A stretch of 41,660 nt of DNA from Pseudomonas oleovorans subsp. oleovorans. Lineage in GTDB: Bacteria; Pseudomonadota; Gammaproteobacteria; Pseudomonadales; Pseudomonadaceae. The position numbers and the translations under genes were made by a program. How positions within the stretch are numbered: position 1 is the first letter of the stretch; every line of letters starts with the position of its first letter. A model generated the notes under the pieces. That model made no database searches. It was not told the DNA's origin and saw only the letters and a program-made list of their open reading frames with translations. Below are positions 13,910-22,751 of the stretch, in pieces. The stretch lies in NCBI RefSeq assembly GCF_002197815.1, contig NZ_NIUB01000038.1, forward strand, positions 1 to 41,660, read 5' to 3'.

Positions 13910-15066
13910 CCACGTTTCTTGCGCGGCGCCGGTCGTTCGGCGCCGAAGCTGTCCGCAAAGGCATCCAAACGCTCCTGAATAGCGTCGTCGTCGCCCCTGG
14001 CAATATCTTCTGGGGTGTCAAGTAAGACAGGAATTTCGAGTGCGGAGCGAATTCTCACCGCTTCCCCTGCCTTCAACCCGCTGACCACTTCCTCGCCCTC
14101 ATTGTTTCGCTCGATCTTCCATCCGGGGACGATCCAACCCTTGCACTCCCAATCCTCAAAACGCTTCTTCTGCTCAGATTTGAAGCGGCGCTTCACGATC
14201 TTGTAGTCAGATTTCGACCCACTGAACTCATGGTATTTTTCAAGCTTGGTGGGGTACACCCCATCACGATGGGATGCGATTAAGGGCAATAGCTTTTTGC
14301 CGAAGCGGTCGAGAGTGTCCCAAATCTCGAAGGGGAGCAGGGTAGTGTTCACCCCGTCGAAGAAGATCGCGGAAATGGGGTCAAGATTCACAATCATCCG
14401 CTTTGTGATGTGGTTATGCGTCTGGTTCGTAATGAACTTCATGCTCACATCAACTGGCTGATCATTTTCAAGACCATCAGCGATCATCTTCAAATGCGAG
14501 CTGAACCTGTTCTTCACGTACTCTTGGAAGAACTTGCCGTCAGCCATTTCCGAAAGAGCAGGCGAGGTCAAAATGCTGAGAAGCCGGCGCAGCGCTGGCT
14601 TGCTGCTGATGCGCAGCTCAGCAGCAGCCAAGTCATCCAGGATGCGCCGGGCTTTCTTGTAATTCGCACCTGAGTTGAGGTCGAGGTTCAGCCAGCGAAG
14701 AATGTCAGCTTGGTTGCAGTAGATCGGCTGCGTAAGAGAGCGGCCCCGAGCGAGAACAAGAAGGCGAACTAGAACGACTTCATGGTCAACAGTGAGTAAG
14801 GGGCCTCGATAGTGGATGCTGCCACTGCCGAGACTGAAAATCTCAGTCCAGTCCAGATATTGGGATTTCGCCCGAACGTTCATCTTGCCGGCTGTGAAAA
14901 GTGCCGATCTGACAATCGGGTTGCTCTGCTCGAAGAAACGTTCGTTGGTGAAGGGGAGAATGCCTTGGGCGGACGCCAAGTCGAATTTCTCACGGAGCTT
15001 CGAGCGGCGCTCGTCGATGACGCCTTGGACGGATTCCTCCTGCGTCAGCACCAAGTCGTCACTCAT
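13906..15066 (-). CDS. TrfA-like plasmid replication initiator
   Basis: 386-aa Rep protein that should bind the iterons and open oriV. The TrfA-type core begins with SNPIVRSALFTAGKMN (about 47-62), then SGSIHYRGPLLTVDHEVVLV, VLARGRSLTQPI and SGANYKKARRILDDL. The second winged-helix half follows, including IFFDGVNTTLLPFEIWDTLDRF and HRDGVYPTKLEKYHEFSGS. The tail is very basic (APRKKRG). The ATG at 15064-15066 follows a GGGGGGG run that is the likely ribosome site. A 17-bp palindrome of iteron sequence upstream suggests autoregulation. Confidence 0.85.
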   Translation of the reverse strand: MSDDLVLTQEESVQGVIDERRSKLREKFDLASAQGILPFTNERFFEQSNPIVRSALFTAGKMNVRAKSQYLDWTEIFSLGSGSIHYRGPLLTVDHEVVLVRLLVLARGRSLTQPIYCNQADILRWLNLDLNSGANYKKARRILDDLAAAELRISSKPALRRLLSILTSPALSEMADGKFFQEYVKNRFSSHLKMIADGLENDQPVDVSMKFITNQTHNHITKRMIVNLDPISAIFFDGVNTTLLPFEIWDTLDRFGKKLLPLIASHRDGVYPTKLEKYHEFSGSKSDYKIVKRRFKSEQKKRFEDWECKGWIVPGWKIERNNEGEEVVSGLKAGEAVRIRSALEIPVLLDTPEDIARGDDDAIQERLDAFADSFGAERPAPRKKRG

Positions 15067-15197
15067 GAGCCCCCCCTTTTTCTCCGAAACCACACCAAAA
15101 CTATAAAGCACAGCATATATGTCTATTCGCCCAAATAAACCCCTCCTTAATATCATTTCAACATAAGCAGGGAGATTCTTGGCAGGAGTAGGCAGGA

Positions 15198-15214
15198 ACA
15201 CAGGAATCCTGTGT
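15198..15214. promoter_or_regulatory. Palindromic iteron upstream of rep (candidate Rep operator)
   Basis: ACACAGGAATCCTGTGT is a perfect palindrome around its central A, 130 bases before the rep start. It has the same core as the origin repeats. Iteron plasmids often repress rep through such an inverted iteron. Confidence 0.6.
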
Positions 15215-16180
15215 ACGCCCGATTAGAGCGCTCAGGATAACGGCAGATGCCTGAAACTCCCCCCAGAGTGTAATCGCAACACCTGGAAGGCCAGGAAAGA
15301 CGGAGCCGCACACCAAATTCCAGTCGAGGCTCTGCCCGCTCAGCTGATTCCAGTGCCAATACGCCAGCCAGTGGGCCTTGCTTGAGGTCGATTGGCTTCC
15401 TCGCCAAGCGTACACAGGATTCCTGTCCACAACACGAACCCCAAAACTGACGAGGCAGCGGGCGAGCCAGAAGCCCCGAATAGCAAGGCGCACACGAAAA
15501 TCCTGTCACTTCGGTTGAAGCGAGCCTCGCAATACTGGTAAGCGCCCGCCAGATTCCAGTGCTCATCCTCCGAAAACGCTCGATTTCGTGAGAGCCGGAA
15601 AGGCCAACCCCCATGCACAACGCCGCCAAGCAATCTCAAGCCTGAATGAAGCCCACGCCGCACTAGGCGTACAGGAAATTCCTGTCAGTTCAGTTGCAAC
15701 GACAGAGCAGACGCGATCTAGCCGCTCGGCAAATTCCAGTCCTTAGATCACCGAGCAGCCGTCAGGCGTTAGCTCGGAGCCTGTTAGGGCCAACAAGCCC
15801 GAGTGGTGGCCTCTACGGCACCAAACGTTGGCAGCCGTACATAGGATTCCGGTAGGTTGTGATTCCTGGCCAGAACACAATTTGCCCGACCAGCGCCTGA
15901 TTCAAGACGGATGAGCCAGCACAACTCGGGCGAGCTGGGGCTCCAGCAAACATTACGTCCTGGCCGAACGCAAAACGCTTGGACCGCCGCCCTGCAAGAT
16001 GACTGAGGGCAGGGCGCACGCCTGTTTCCTGTATGAGCTAGGGCTATCCCTGACCCAACAGGAAACAGGCGTGCGCCATAACCCGATAACCCCATGCTTC
16101 CGCACACAAGATTCCTGTACCAGGATTACCTCGATGCCACGGCGCTCAGCTGATTCCAGTCGGCATCGGGGCCGCGCAGA

Positions 16181-16760
16181 CGGGATTCCAGTAGGGCAGG
16201 GGTTCCAAGGGTGATTGGTGAGCCTCGGCGCTCGGCTATTTCCGGTCGATACCAGGGGGGCCGCACACAGGATTCCGGTAGACGTGGGCTCCCGTGGGTG
16301 ACTGGGTGAGCCTCGGCGCTCGGCTGTTTCCGGTCGGTGCCGAGGCATGCGTACACAGGATTCCGGTAGAAGTGGATTCCCAAGGGTCGCCGGGTGAAGC
16401 ACGGCGCTCGGCTGATTCCGGTCGGTGCCGGGGCATGCGTACACAGGATTCCGGTAGAAGTGGATTCCCAAGGGTCGCCGGGTGAAGCACGGCGCTCGGC
16501 TGATTCCGGTCGGTGCCGGGGCATGCGCACACAGGATTCCGGTAGAAGTGGGCTCCCGTGGGTGGCCGGGTGAAACGCGGCGCTCGGCTGATTCCGGTCG
16601 GTGCCGGGGCATGCGTACACAGGGTTCCGGTAGAAGTGGATTCCCAATGGTCGCCGGGTGAAGCACGGCGCTCGGCTGATTCCGGTCGGTGCCGGGGCAT
16701 GCGTACACAGGACTCCGGTAGAAGACGGGGCTCAACAGACCACAAGGAGGCTCCGTTACT
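16181..16760. repeat. 88-bp tandem repeat array of iterons
   Basis: The core ACAGGATTCCGGTAG begins at 16267, 16355, 16443, 16531, 16619 and 16707, exactly 88 bases apart; a weaker copy lies at 16181. Each unit holds a second short core (ATTCCGGTC) 33 bases before the long core. Spacings of 33, 55 and 88 are all multiples of 11, so the sites face the same side of the helix. Units are over 90 percent alike, which suggests recent expansion. The long open frames here are repeat translations, not genes. Confidence 0.85.
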
Positions 16761-17085
16761 CGACTCTCAGCCGGTCTTGAACCTGCCAAGAGACAGCTAT
16801 GACGGGGCTTTCAGCCATGCGCACGCCTTTCCAGGGTGCGAAGGTGGCTACCTATAAAGGGTGAGGTAGAGGTTAAGTGCGGCGAGTTCAGTTGATTTTG
16901 TCGTTTGAGTTGTGGTCAAGCGCTCGGGAGATTCCAGTCAAGATAGGCCAAGACAAGCCGCGAGCGACCCTATGCAGAATTAAACCGATAAGCCAGCTGC
17001 CATGCGGCATTCAAGGCTTTGCGCCCGATTCCATAAACAGGTTGTGAACAGGCTATCTACAGGAAACGCACAGAAAACATGGTAT

Positions 17086-17094
17086 TTATCCACA
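17086..17094 (+). promoter_or_regulatory. DnaA box
   Basis: TTATCCACA is a perfect match to the consensus DnaA site, 24 bases before the 21-bp iterons. It is evidence that host DnaA helps open this origin. Confidence 0.8.
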
Positions 17095-17117
17095 GAATCC
17101 GTTGCTTGGAGAGCCGT

Positions 17118-17223
17118 GACAGGAAGTTCATGTGCGCGAGCCGGAATCCTGTGTGCGCGACCCGGAATCCTGTGTGCGTAGACAGGAATCATGAGTACGC
17201 GACCCGGAAAGCTATGTACGTCA
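17118..17223. repeat. Five 21/22-bp direct-repeat iterons
   Basis: Units start at 17118, 17140, 17161, 17182 and 17203. The clearest is CCCGGAATCCTGTGTGCG; others vary at a few places. The core GGAATCCTGT is the origin core in the opposite orientation to the 88-bp array. This regular spacing, two helical turns, is the classical Rep-binding cluster. Confidence 0.8.
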
Positions 17224-17290
17224 ACCGTTCTTTCGTGTGCAGCCCTATAGAGCAGCAGGCAAAGCGGAGCGGGCCTTGCAGCGATGTATC

Positions 17291-17345
17291 AACACCCTAT
17301 AACCCCAATCTTTATAACCCGCTTTAATAACCCCTTGCTATTACC
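17291..17345. other. AT-rich block with repeated TATAACCCC, probable unwinding element
   Basis: Four variants of TATAACCC, TTATAACCC, TAATAACCCC and TATTACCCC follow each other at about 15-base steps next to the iterons. Position and composition fit the DNA unwinding element of oriV. Confidence 0.5.
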
Positions 17346-17351
17346 CCTCTT

Positions 17352-17373
17352 GGTTCCAACCCAAGTTGGAACC
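17352..17373. promoter_or_regulatory. Perfect inverted repeat at the origin edge
   Basis: GGTTCCAAC (17352-17360) and GTTGGAACC (17365-17373) with a CCAA spacer. It lies between the AT-rich block and the end of the DHH-motif gene. No T-run follows on the minus strand, so a protein site is more likely than a terminator. Confidence 0.45.
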
Positions 17374-17398
17374 CTAAAAAGATTGGGCGCTCTCGAAA

Positions 17399-18247
17399 TC
17401 AGAAGCTCATGCGTTGAGCATTTGCGCTGATCAGTCGCTCAGAGGTTTCGCGATTAAGGACCGCCCCGGCGTATTCGCGGTGTGGGTTCCCGTAGACGTG
17501 ATCCACTACATCCGCAGCTCGCATCGACGACAGCCATTCAGAAACCAAATCTGGCTCAGCACCGTACAAGCCGATCTTGATATGGCCAGTTGAAGTCTTG
17601 CGGGTTGTGAGGATTGGAATCTGTACCAGTGCAGCTGCGTCCCGAAGCTCTGGAGTTGAGTCAAAGCTTCCATCGACTACCTGAATCCCACCCAAATTCA
17701 ACCTTGGAAGCTCAAGAACGCGCTCAGTCGCACGCTCGATACGCCGCCTCAGAACCCAAGGCTGGATTTTGGCCATTGCTGATCGCGCTGTGATTCTCCA
17801 GGCCATAAGCTCTTTCGGATCAACTCCAGGACACTCACCCCTCATCGCCGCAGAGAGACAATGGTCGCTGGCAGCTACAAGCTTGAAGTCAGAATGCTTC
17901 CCCCCTATGAGCTTCGCCACTTGGCCGATAGAAGAACCTTCCCAGTAGCTCACAGGAGGGGCAGCAAAACCGGGATCGCCCTCATTGTGGTGGTCAACAA
18001 TAAGATCGCTCTCCGGGTCGTAATCAGGGCTTCGACACTCAACCCAGACAACCTGTTGTCCAGCGTCAACATGGCGCAAAAGCGCGTCCGCCTGATAGGC
18101 GTTGCTGCTGACGCAACGCTTTCCGTTACGGTATGCAAGCGCACACGAAAAGCCGGCCTTTCGTAGCATGTACTGAATCGAAACAAGCTCCGGGTCACTG
18201 GCGCCAAGGGCGAACACCGTGCTGGCTGGGTTAAGTAAGCCGGCCAT
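17399..18247 (-). CDS. DHH-motif phosphoesterase-like protein
   Basis: 282-aa protein with a DHH motif in IVDHHNEGDPGFAAPP (about 84-99) and a second His in AASDHCLSAAMRGECPGVDP (about 126-145). DHH family enzymes use such Asp and His residues to hold two metals and cut phosphodiesters, often oligonucleotides or cyclic dinucleotides. The match is limited to these motifs, so the substrate is unknown. It overlaps the methyltransferase-like gene by TGATG and must be co-translated with it, suggesting joint action on nucleic acid. Confidence 0.6.
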   Translation of the reverse strand: MAGLLNPASTVFALGASDPELVSIQYMLRKAGFSCALAYRNGKRCVSSNAYQADALLRHVDAGQQVVWVECRSPDYDPESDLIVDHHNEGDPGFAAPPVSYWEGSSIGQVAKLIGGKHSDFKLVAASDHCLSAAMRGECPGVDPKELMAWRITARSAMAKIQPWVLRRRIERATERVLELPRLNLGGIQVVDGSFDSTPELRDAAALVQIPILTTRKTSTGHIKIGLYGAEPDLVSEWLSSMRAADVVDHVYGNPHREYAGAVLNRETSERLISANAQRMSF

Positions 18248-19878
18248 CACTCGGAACGCTCAGCAGTCAGGATTGCGACGCGAACAGCTGTGCCCTCAAA
18301 CTGATCCTCGAACACCTCAGACCAATTGTGACTGAACCCCTCAAGCGGGCTCGTATTGATCATGGACGCTGGGAGGATAGCTACCAGACGACCATCAGTT
18401 GCAAGCAGCGATGCAGCTGCCTCCAGGTGTGCAGCAGCACGCCCATGGCTGAACGGTGGGTTCATCAGAATCCGGTCGAATCGAGTCGAGCAGTTCTTCG
18501 AAGCCCACTCCAAAAAATCGGCTTTTACAACCCGATAGCCTTTCGACTCCAGAACCTTCACTCGCACCTGCGCCAGCTCAATGCAAGTGGTCGATTCCAT
18601 TGGAAGATACTGAGCCAGATCGCCAGTTCCGGCCTGCGGTTCGCAGCAGTTATGGCCTGGGCGCACATCCAGCCGTGCAGCAGCTACCAAGCCAATCTCG
18701 CTCCGGGTTGGATACCACTGGTATGCGGCTTTCTCCGGCACGGCACCGCTGTAGATCAACTGATCAATGACAGCATCAGCATCAAAATCGAACTGCGCAT
18801 ACAGGTAGTTCTTATCGGCGCTCAATCTGACGACCGCGCCAATGTCACGAAGTACCTGGGCTGTTTGGTCAACTGCGTCCTGAGCCTTTGAATAGACGTA
18901 TGCCGAGTAGCTATCTCCACGCCGGTCAAGAGCACTCAAAAGGTCAATTACAGCCATCGGGAGGCGCTGCATCTTGAGGTCGAATGAGGCGGGTTTTTTC
19001 CCGGCTTTCTGCGGGGTGCGGAATTTCGATGGAATGGCTGTGGGGTAGAGAGTCGCCAGGATGCTGTTCAGCTCTATTGCAACTTCTTCGGCTACCTCGA
19101 AGTGGACTGTTCCCTTCCGATATACGACCAGGGAAAAAGCTCCCCCATCGATCTGGATTTTCTTACCAAGCGCTTTCCGATAGATGTTGGCCAGCAGCTT
19201 TCGGGTGGCGTACTCGCTGGGCTCACCACGGCCTGTCAGCCGACCTACAACCCCGCGAAGATCGCTGATGATGCCGGCTTTGTGGGTGTTCACATAGCCA
19301 TCGGCGTCGTACACGTTGGCAAGTATCATCTTCTTGGAGAATCCAGCTGGTGAATTGCTCACATGCTCTCGGCTCAAGCCAAAGAAGATTCCATCTACCC
19401 GCTCAGCAAAGTAGGTTTTGCGAGCAGCCAGCAAGTTTTCGAGGGTAGGCCTTACGGTGCTTTCATCGAACGGTGGACACTCTAGCCCGCTAAATTGTGC
19501 CCGTGCTTGCTCCCTTTTCGCGGTCGGCATCACCTCAAAAACCTGCGCATCATTCAGGAGCCGCGTCCAGAATTCGGCACGGAGTGAAGCTTTCGCGGCC
19601 TCGGTATCGCTCGGAATGGAGTAACGGTATTCCGGGCCGTATACAAGACGAGCGCCCTCAATGAAGTAGTTCATCACCCCTTGATTGAATGCCGAGTCGA
19701 TGAACTGCTTTGTGTCCTCGATGGCTTGTTCACGCTGCCGATATTGACCAAGCAGCTGATCAATCATGTCGAAGTTGGTAAGGCCTGTTGGTGCGTCAGT
19801 AGAGCCCGCCACCAGGAACTCTGGGTTCGAATGTGGCAAGTGATCGGCTGCGAAAAGATTGGTTTGGAATGCGGTCAT
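18247..19878 (-). CDS. DUF4942-type protein with N6-adenine methyltransferase domain
   Basis: 543-aa protein. Residues 30-260 are a helical domain of DUF4942 type (NYFIEGARLVYGPEYRYSIP and following). Residues about 395-540 are a Rossmann methyltransferase: CEPQAGTGDLAQYLP (motif I, SAM binding), an acidic CIEL after it, and the NPPF catalytic motif in RILMNPPFSHGRAAAHL. It probably methylates adenine N6 in DNA. An AGGAGG site sets the ATG at 19876-19878. The promoter is shared-motif site 4. No endonuclease is beside it. Confidence 0.78.
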   Translation of the reverse strand: MTAFQTNLFAADHLPHSNPEFLVAGSTDAPTGLTNFDMIDQLLGQYRQREQAIEDTKQFIDSAFNQGVMNYFIEGARLVYGPEYRYSIPSDTEAAKASLRAEFWTRLLNDAQVFEVMPTAKREQARAQFSGLECPPFDESTVRPTLENLLAARKTYFAERVDGIFFGLSREHVSNSPAGFSKKMILANVYDADGYVNTHKAGIISDLRGVVGRLTGRGEPSEYATRKLLANIYRKALGKKIQIDGGAFSLVVYRKGTVHFEVAEEVAIELNSILATLYPTAIPSKFRTPQKAGKKPASFDLKMQRLPMAVIDLLSALDRRGDSYSAYVYSKAQDAVDQTAQVLRDIGAVVRLSADKNYLYAQFDFDADAVIDQLIYSGAVPEKAAYQWYPTRSEIGLVAAARLDVRPGHNCCEPQAGTGDLAQYLPMESTTCIELAQVRVKVLESKGYRVVKADFLEWASKNCSTRFDRILMNPPFSHGRAAAHLEAAASLLATDGRLVAILPASMINTSPLEGFSHNWSEVFEDQFEGTAVRVAILTAERSE

Positions 19879-19904
19879 GGCTCTCGCCTCCTGAAATGAT
19901 GAGG

Positions 19905-19933
19905 TCATAATCAGTTCAGAGCCGCTGTGTCAC
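19905..19933 (-). promoter_or_regulatory. Shared TGACAC/GATNAT promoter-like motif, site 4
   Basis: Minus strand reads GTGACA, 17 bases ending in GA, then TTATGA (GATTAT at the -10-like place), 26 bases before the DUF4942 gene. Confidence 0.6.
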
Positions 19934-19994
19934 CGGAGCCCGAGAGGGTGTGGACGATTTTTGTCGGCGCCGATGTTGGGAATTCGGCTCCCGG

Positions 19995-20022
19995 CGAATT
20001 TCCGCGCATGCGCGGAAATTCG
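19995..20022. promoter_or_regulatory. 28-bp perfect palindrome, copy 2 (core CCGCGCATGCGCGG)
   Basis: Same core as 314-339, with complementary AAATT/AATTT flanks. It lies between the end of the 20054-20833 gene and the promoter of the DUF4942 gene. Confidence 0.55.
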
Positions 20023-20053
20023 GGTCAACTGGTCAGGTAACGGAAGCCTGTCG

Positions 20054-20833
20054 TCAAGCGATATACCAAGTCGTTTGATGGTGCTTGACCAACTCGTAAG
20101 CGGCGCTGCTTGAGAGCACAACCCCCACTAACGCAGATGGGATTTGGCCCCTGATGCGTAAGGATTGCCGCCTATCAAAGGTGCATGCCTCGCAGAGGTA
20201 GGCTTGGGGCTCACTGCCGGTGTGCTTTTTCTGGGTTCGATCAATCGCCTCGGCGATCAGTGCTGAAACGCACCGCCCCAGTCTCGCCTTGCTTAGATTA
20301 AGTCCTGGCGCAGTTGGAGCCCCTTCCGGCAGGAACGTTGCCCGCTTAACTTCATGAACCAGTGCGCCACAATGCAGACATGGCGACCTCATGCTCTCGA
20401 CATGAACGGCGATTCTCTGGCCAGCAGTAAATGTTTGAACACGAAGCCTCTGCTCTGCGGCAGCTTGAGCCAAATGGGCCAGGCTAACGCTTCTAGTGAG
20501 ACTGGAATTTTGTGAGCGGGCGTTGACTATTCGAGCCTTCCACTCACCCTCATCCTTGGCAGCCGATACGCAAACCATATGCCGGGTTGAGGGTATGCAG
20601 CATTCCGAGAAAATCCAGACAACCTCTAGCCCCCTATCTCGCAGCTGCGAATTGAACGCTAATAGTGGTGCGGCACTACGAACGATCTGATCAACCAAGC
20701 AAAACACTAACGTTCTTTGACCATCCGTGGCGCACAGCAAAATCCGGGTCGTTTCAGGTGCTGTGAAGTGGGGGGCGAGTCGAGCCCAGCCATCAGGTAG
20801 GCCTAGCTCCAGCTGCTGTACAAGATCATCCAT
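20054..20833 (-). CDS. Hypothetical Zn-motif protein, weakly CoiA-like
   Basis: 259-aa protein. The N-terminal half has LLAFNSQLRDRGLEVVWIF, which recalls the nuclease part of the competence protein CoiA, but a clear catalytic set is not visible. The C-terminal half carries CLHCG (about 171-175) and CEAC (about 221-224), a likely zinc site. I use the ATG at 20831-20833; a longer frame from an upstream TTG is possible. It follows the 20965-21717 gene. Function not assigned. Confidence 0.5.
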   Translation of the reverse strand: MDDLVQQLELGLPDGWARLAPHFTAPETTRILLCATDGQRTLVFCLVDQIVRSAAPLLAFNSQLRDRGLEVVWIFSECCIPSTRHMVCVSAAKDEGEWKARIVNARSQNSSLTRSVSLAHLAQAAAEQRLRVQTFTAGQRIAVHVESMRSPCLHCGALVHEVKRATFLPEGAPTAPGLNLSKARLGRCVSALIAEAIDRTQKKHTGSEPQAYLCEACTFDRRQSLRIRGQIPSALVGVVLSSSAAYELVKHHQTTWYIA

Positions 20834-20964
20834 GGTGGAGGTCGCTCCATGCCTCGAATCAGTACCGTCTAACGTGACGATGACGCTCAGCACGATCAAC
20901 CAATGTCGATGCAGTTGCTGACCATTGCCTTCGGCCCAGTTGAATTAGCGCTCTGGGCCGGATT

Positions 20965-21717
20965 TCAAGTCCATATACTATCGCCATGCAGATCGAACGT
21001 AGGTGGCAGCATGTACGGAAAGCTGTCTGCGATTGTTTCAGCCCGAGTCTTAGGTCGCCCAAGGACGATGGCCCTATCGCCACTCTCCTTGTAGATCAAA
21101 CCTCCGGCGACAATGCAGTCGGGGGCAAGCTCTGAGGTATCCATCGGTTTGAGTGAGTCCGTATCAATGATGCTAGGACAATGCTCATGAATAACATCCA
21201 GCCCTACGCTTACCGGCTTGCGCTCGCTGTAGCAGTCGATGCCGAACCACTGGCCTTCATCTTTTTGGAGGATGAAGAAGGGCTCTCCGTACTCCCGTGT
21301 CTCGTATTTGATCGCCAGGAATAAGGTGACGTTGCCGGCCAGCCGCTCACTTGTCAGTTCCTTCGTGGCGGCAGCATATTTCGCAACGCAATCTCGCCAG
21401 AATGGGTTTGCAGGCTCCGATTTCAAGATCAGAGACGCTGGGCACTTGAGGTAGGTCCGACTAGCCGTGCTCAGTTGTTGTTCTGGAGTGACTACAAGCC
21501 GACTACCATCGAATTCGTAGTGGCACAGATACGTATTGAACAACGACTCCAGCACTATGAAACCACGCTGGAAATCAGCTGCAAGCGCCTCTGTCCGCTT
21601 GATCGCCTTGACCTCGACTCTCAGTCCGCATTCTTTTTCCCAAACATCCGCAATGCGTTGGCCTTGAGCTTTGATGGTTTTCAAGTCGGAGGGTTGAGCA
21701 GAGGCGAAAATGCGCAT
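20965..21717 (-). CDS. Hypothetical 250-aa protein
   Basis: No recognised family. It begins MRIFASAQPSDLKTIKAQGQ and has an alternating strand-helix look with EVKAIKRTEALAADFQRGF and TYLKCPASLILK. A GGGAG site precedes the ATG at 21715-21717. Its promoter carries shared-motif site 5 and an inverted repeat centred on the -10-like element (21734-21754). Confidence 0.6.
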   Translation of the reverse strand: MRIFASAQPSDLKTIKAQGQRIADVWEKECGLRVEVKAIKRTEALAADFQRGFIVLESLFNTYLCHYEFDGSRLVVTPEQQLSTASRTYLKCPASLILKSEPANPFWRDCVAKYAAATKELTSERLAGNVTLFLAIKYETREYGEPFFILQKDEGQWFGIDCYSERKPVSVGLDVIHEHCPSIIDTDSLKPMDTSELAPDCIVAGGLIYKESGDRAIVLGRPKTRAETIADSFPYMLPPTFDLHGDSIWT

Positions 21718-21733
21718 TTAGGAAGCTCCCGTT

Positions 21734-21754
21734 GTTGATATGTACATCATCAAC
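21734..21754. promoter_or_regulatory. Inverted repeat over the -10-like element
   Basis: GTTGAT (21734-21739) and ATCAAC (21749-21754) flank the self-complementary ATGTACAT. It overlaps motif site 5 (21744-21772), as a repressor operator would. Confidence 0.5.
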
Positions 21755-21772
21755 CTAGAGCAGCGGTGTCAT
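21744..21772 (-). promoter_or_regulatory. Shared TGACAC/GATNAT promoter-like motif, site 5
   Basis: Minus strand reads ATGACA, 17 bases ending in GA, then TGATGT, 26 bases before the start at 21717. Confidence 0.6.
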
Positions 21773-22038
21773 CGCACTGCGGAGTCGAATGCCCAATTCC
21801 CAACGTGCCAAGCCGGGGCCGCATCTTAACTGGCGGTTGAATAAGCTGAGAGGGGGAGGGCACAGGTGAAAGCAGAAGCCGCCCGAAGGCGGCTCTGTCG
21901 GACAATGCGGGGGAGTCTGTCCAGAATCTGAGCTACTGTCTGCAAGTCTCTCAGTCCCTAAACCATATCGCTTTGGCCGGGGTCGAGTTGAGCGTTTGGT
22001 TCAGTTTGAAAAAACCAGCTGCCTGCTCACTGGTCAGC
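21773..22038. other. Intergenic region without a gene
   Basis: Apart from the terminator-like hairpin at 21868-21896 I see no gene, repeat or conserved motif here. Short open frames overlap the start of the antisense of the SspA-like gene and look like shadows. Confidence 0.5.
21868..21896 (-). terminator. UUCG-loop hairpin, likely terminator of the SspA-like gene
   Basis: Minus strand AGCCGCC, loop TTCG, GGCGGCT, then TCTGCTTT. The stem is strong but the T-run is broken, so termination may be partial. Confidence 0.5.
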
Positions 22039-22623
22039 TTACAAAACTAGGGACTGTAGGCGCGGATCACTCGCCAACTCTTTGTACCAGGGGGCTATGG
22101 TCTTGTTGGTCATCGGGCGATGTTTTGCTATCTCAACCAGTACGGCAAAGAAAAGCATTTCAAGGAAGGTTGGGCGACCTTCAAGCACCCTCCAAGAATC
22201 TCGGTTGCGCACAACGTCAGCAACCAGTTCCTCGATTTCATCGTAGTAGGCCAGCAGTGGCTTGGGGTCCGAGGTTTCTTGATACGCCGGCCACAAAGCG
22301 CTGAGGTTTCTGAGCACACGATGGATCAGCGTTCTTGCAAAGAGCCTTGTGGGTAGATCGGCTGGATACATGCCGTCCGGGCTGCGCTCGTTCAGGTACT
22401 CGATCATCGGGTACAGCTCATGGCTGTAGGCCTCGGTGGTGTAGATTGCCGGTATGATCGGAGTTGTTCCCGCGCCAGCACTCGACTTCAACTGGATCAG
22501 TTCTGACTGATATCTGGGGTCGGCAGCATCAGCTTCTCTGAGTTCCCAATCCATCATTCGAAGTGCAGATCGTAAGAAACGACTCTTAATGCAGCCTTTG
22601 TGGTAAAAAATCGTAAGCAGCAT
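22039..22623 (-). CDS. SspA-like glutathione-S-transferase-fold protein
   Basis: 194-aa protein with an N-terminal thioredoxin-like half (LLTIFYHKGCIKSRFLRSAL) and an all-helical C-terminal half. The join YPMIEYLNERSPDGMYPAD and the following RLFARTLIHRVLRNL match stringent starvation protein A, which lacks enzyme activity and binds RNA polymerase with sigma-70. A plasmid copy could alter host transcription. Alternatively it is a generic GST-fold protein. AGAGG sets the ATG at 22621-22623, giving a normal SspA length. Confidence 0.6.
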   Translation of the reverse strand: MLLTIFYHKGCIKSRFLRSALRMMDWELREADAADPRYQSELIQLKSSAGAGTTPIIPAIYTTEAYSHELYPMIEYLNERSPDGMYPADLPTRLFARTLIHRVLRNLSALWPAYQETSDPKPLLAYYDEIEELVADVVRNRDSWRVLEGRPTFLEMLFFAVLVEIAKHRPMTNKTIAPWYKELASDPRLQSLVL

Positions 22624-22751
22624 TGCAGCCTCTTTGCGTGAACCAAGCCAAAGCAGAATTATGACCTTGGCGGCAAGGAAAATCATGGGGCAAGTGCAAA
22701 CTTGTCAAACCCCATGCCGGGAAACGAGAGACCCACCCTTCGTTCCGTTGA

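Larger units (their letters stand above)
15180..17398. other. Origin region (oriV) with iterons of several grades
   Basis: The stretch carries no believable gene but many copies of two related cores: a long one, ACAGGATTCC followed by TGT or GGTA (for example 15198, 15415, 15671, 15841, 16106), and a short one, GATTCCAGT (for example 15317, 15347, 15553, 15733, 16929). Copies are degenerate and unevenly spaced to about 16180, then become an 88-bp tandem array. A DnaA box, 21-bp iterons and an AT-rich block follow at 17086-17345. This is the expected anatomy of an iteron oriV served by the TrfA-like Rep. Confidence 0.8.

Noticed and set aside
16181..16760. CRISPR array
   Set aside because: Whole 88-bp units are repeated with no unique spacers and no cas genes; they are iterons.
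15953..16789. Long open frames with repeated Cys-Val-Arg-Met-Pro units in the origin region
   Set aside because: They are translations of the 88-bp iteron repeat in several frames; no ribosome site or protein family fits.
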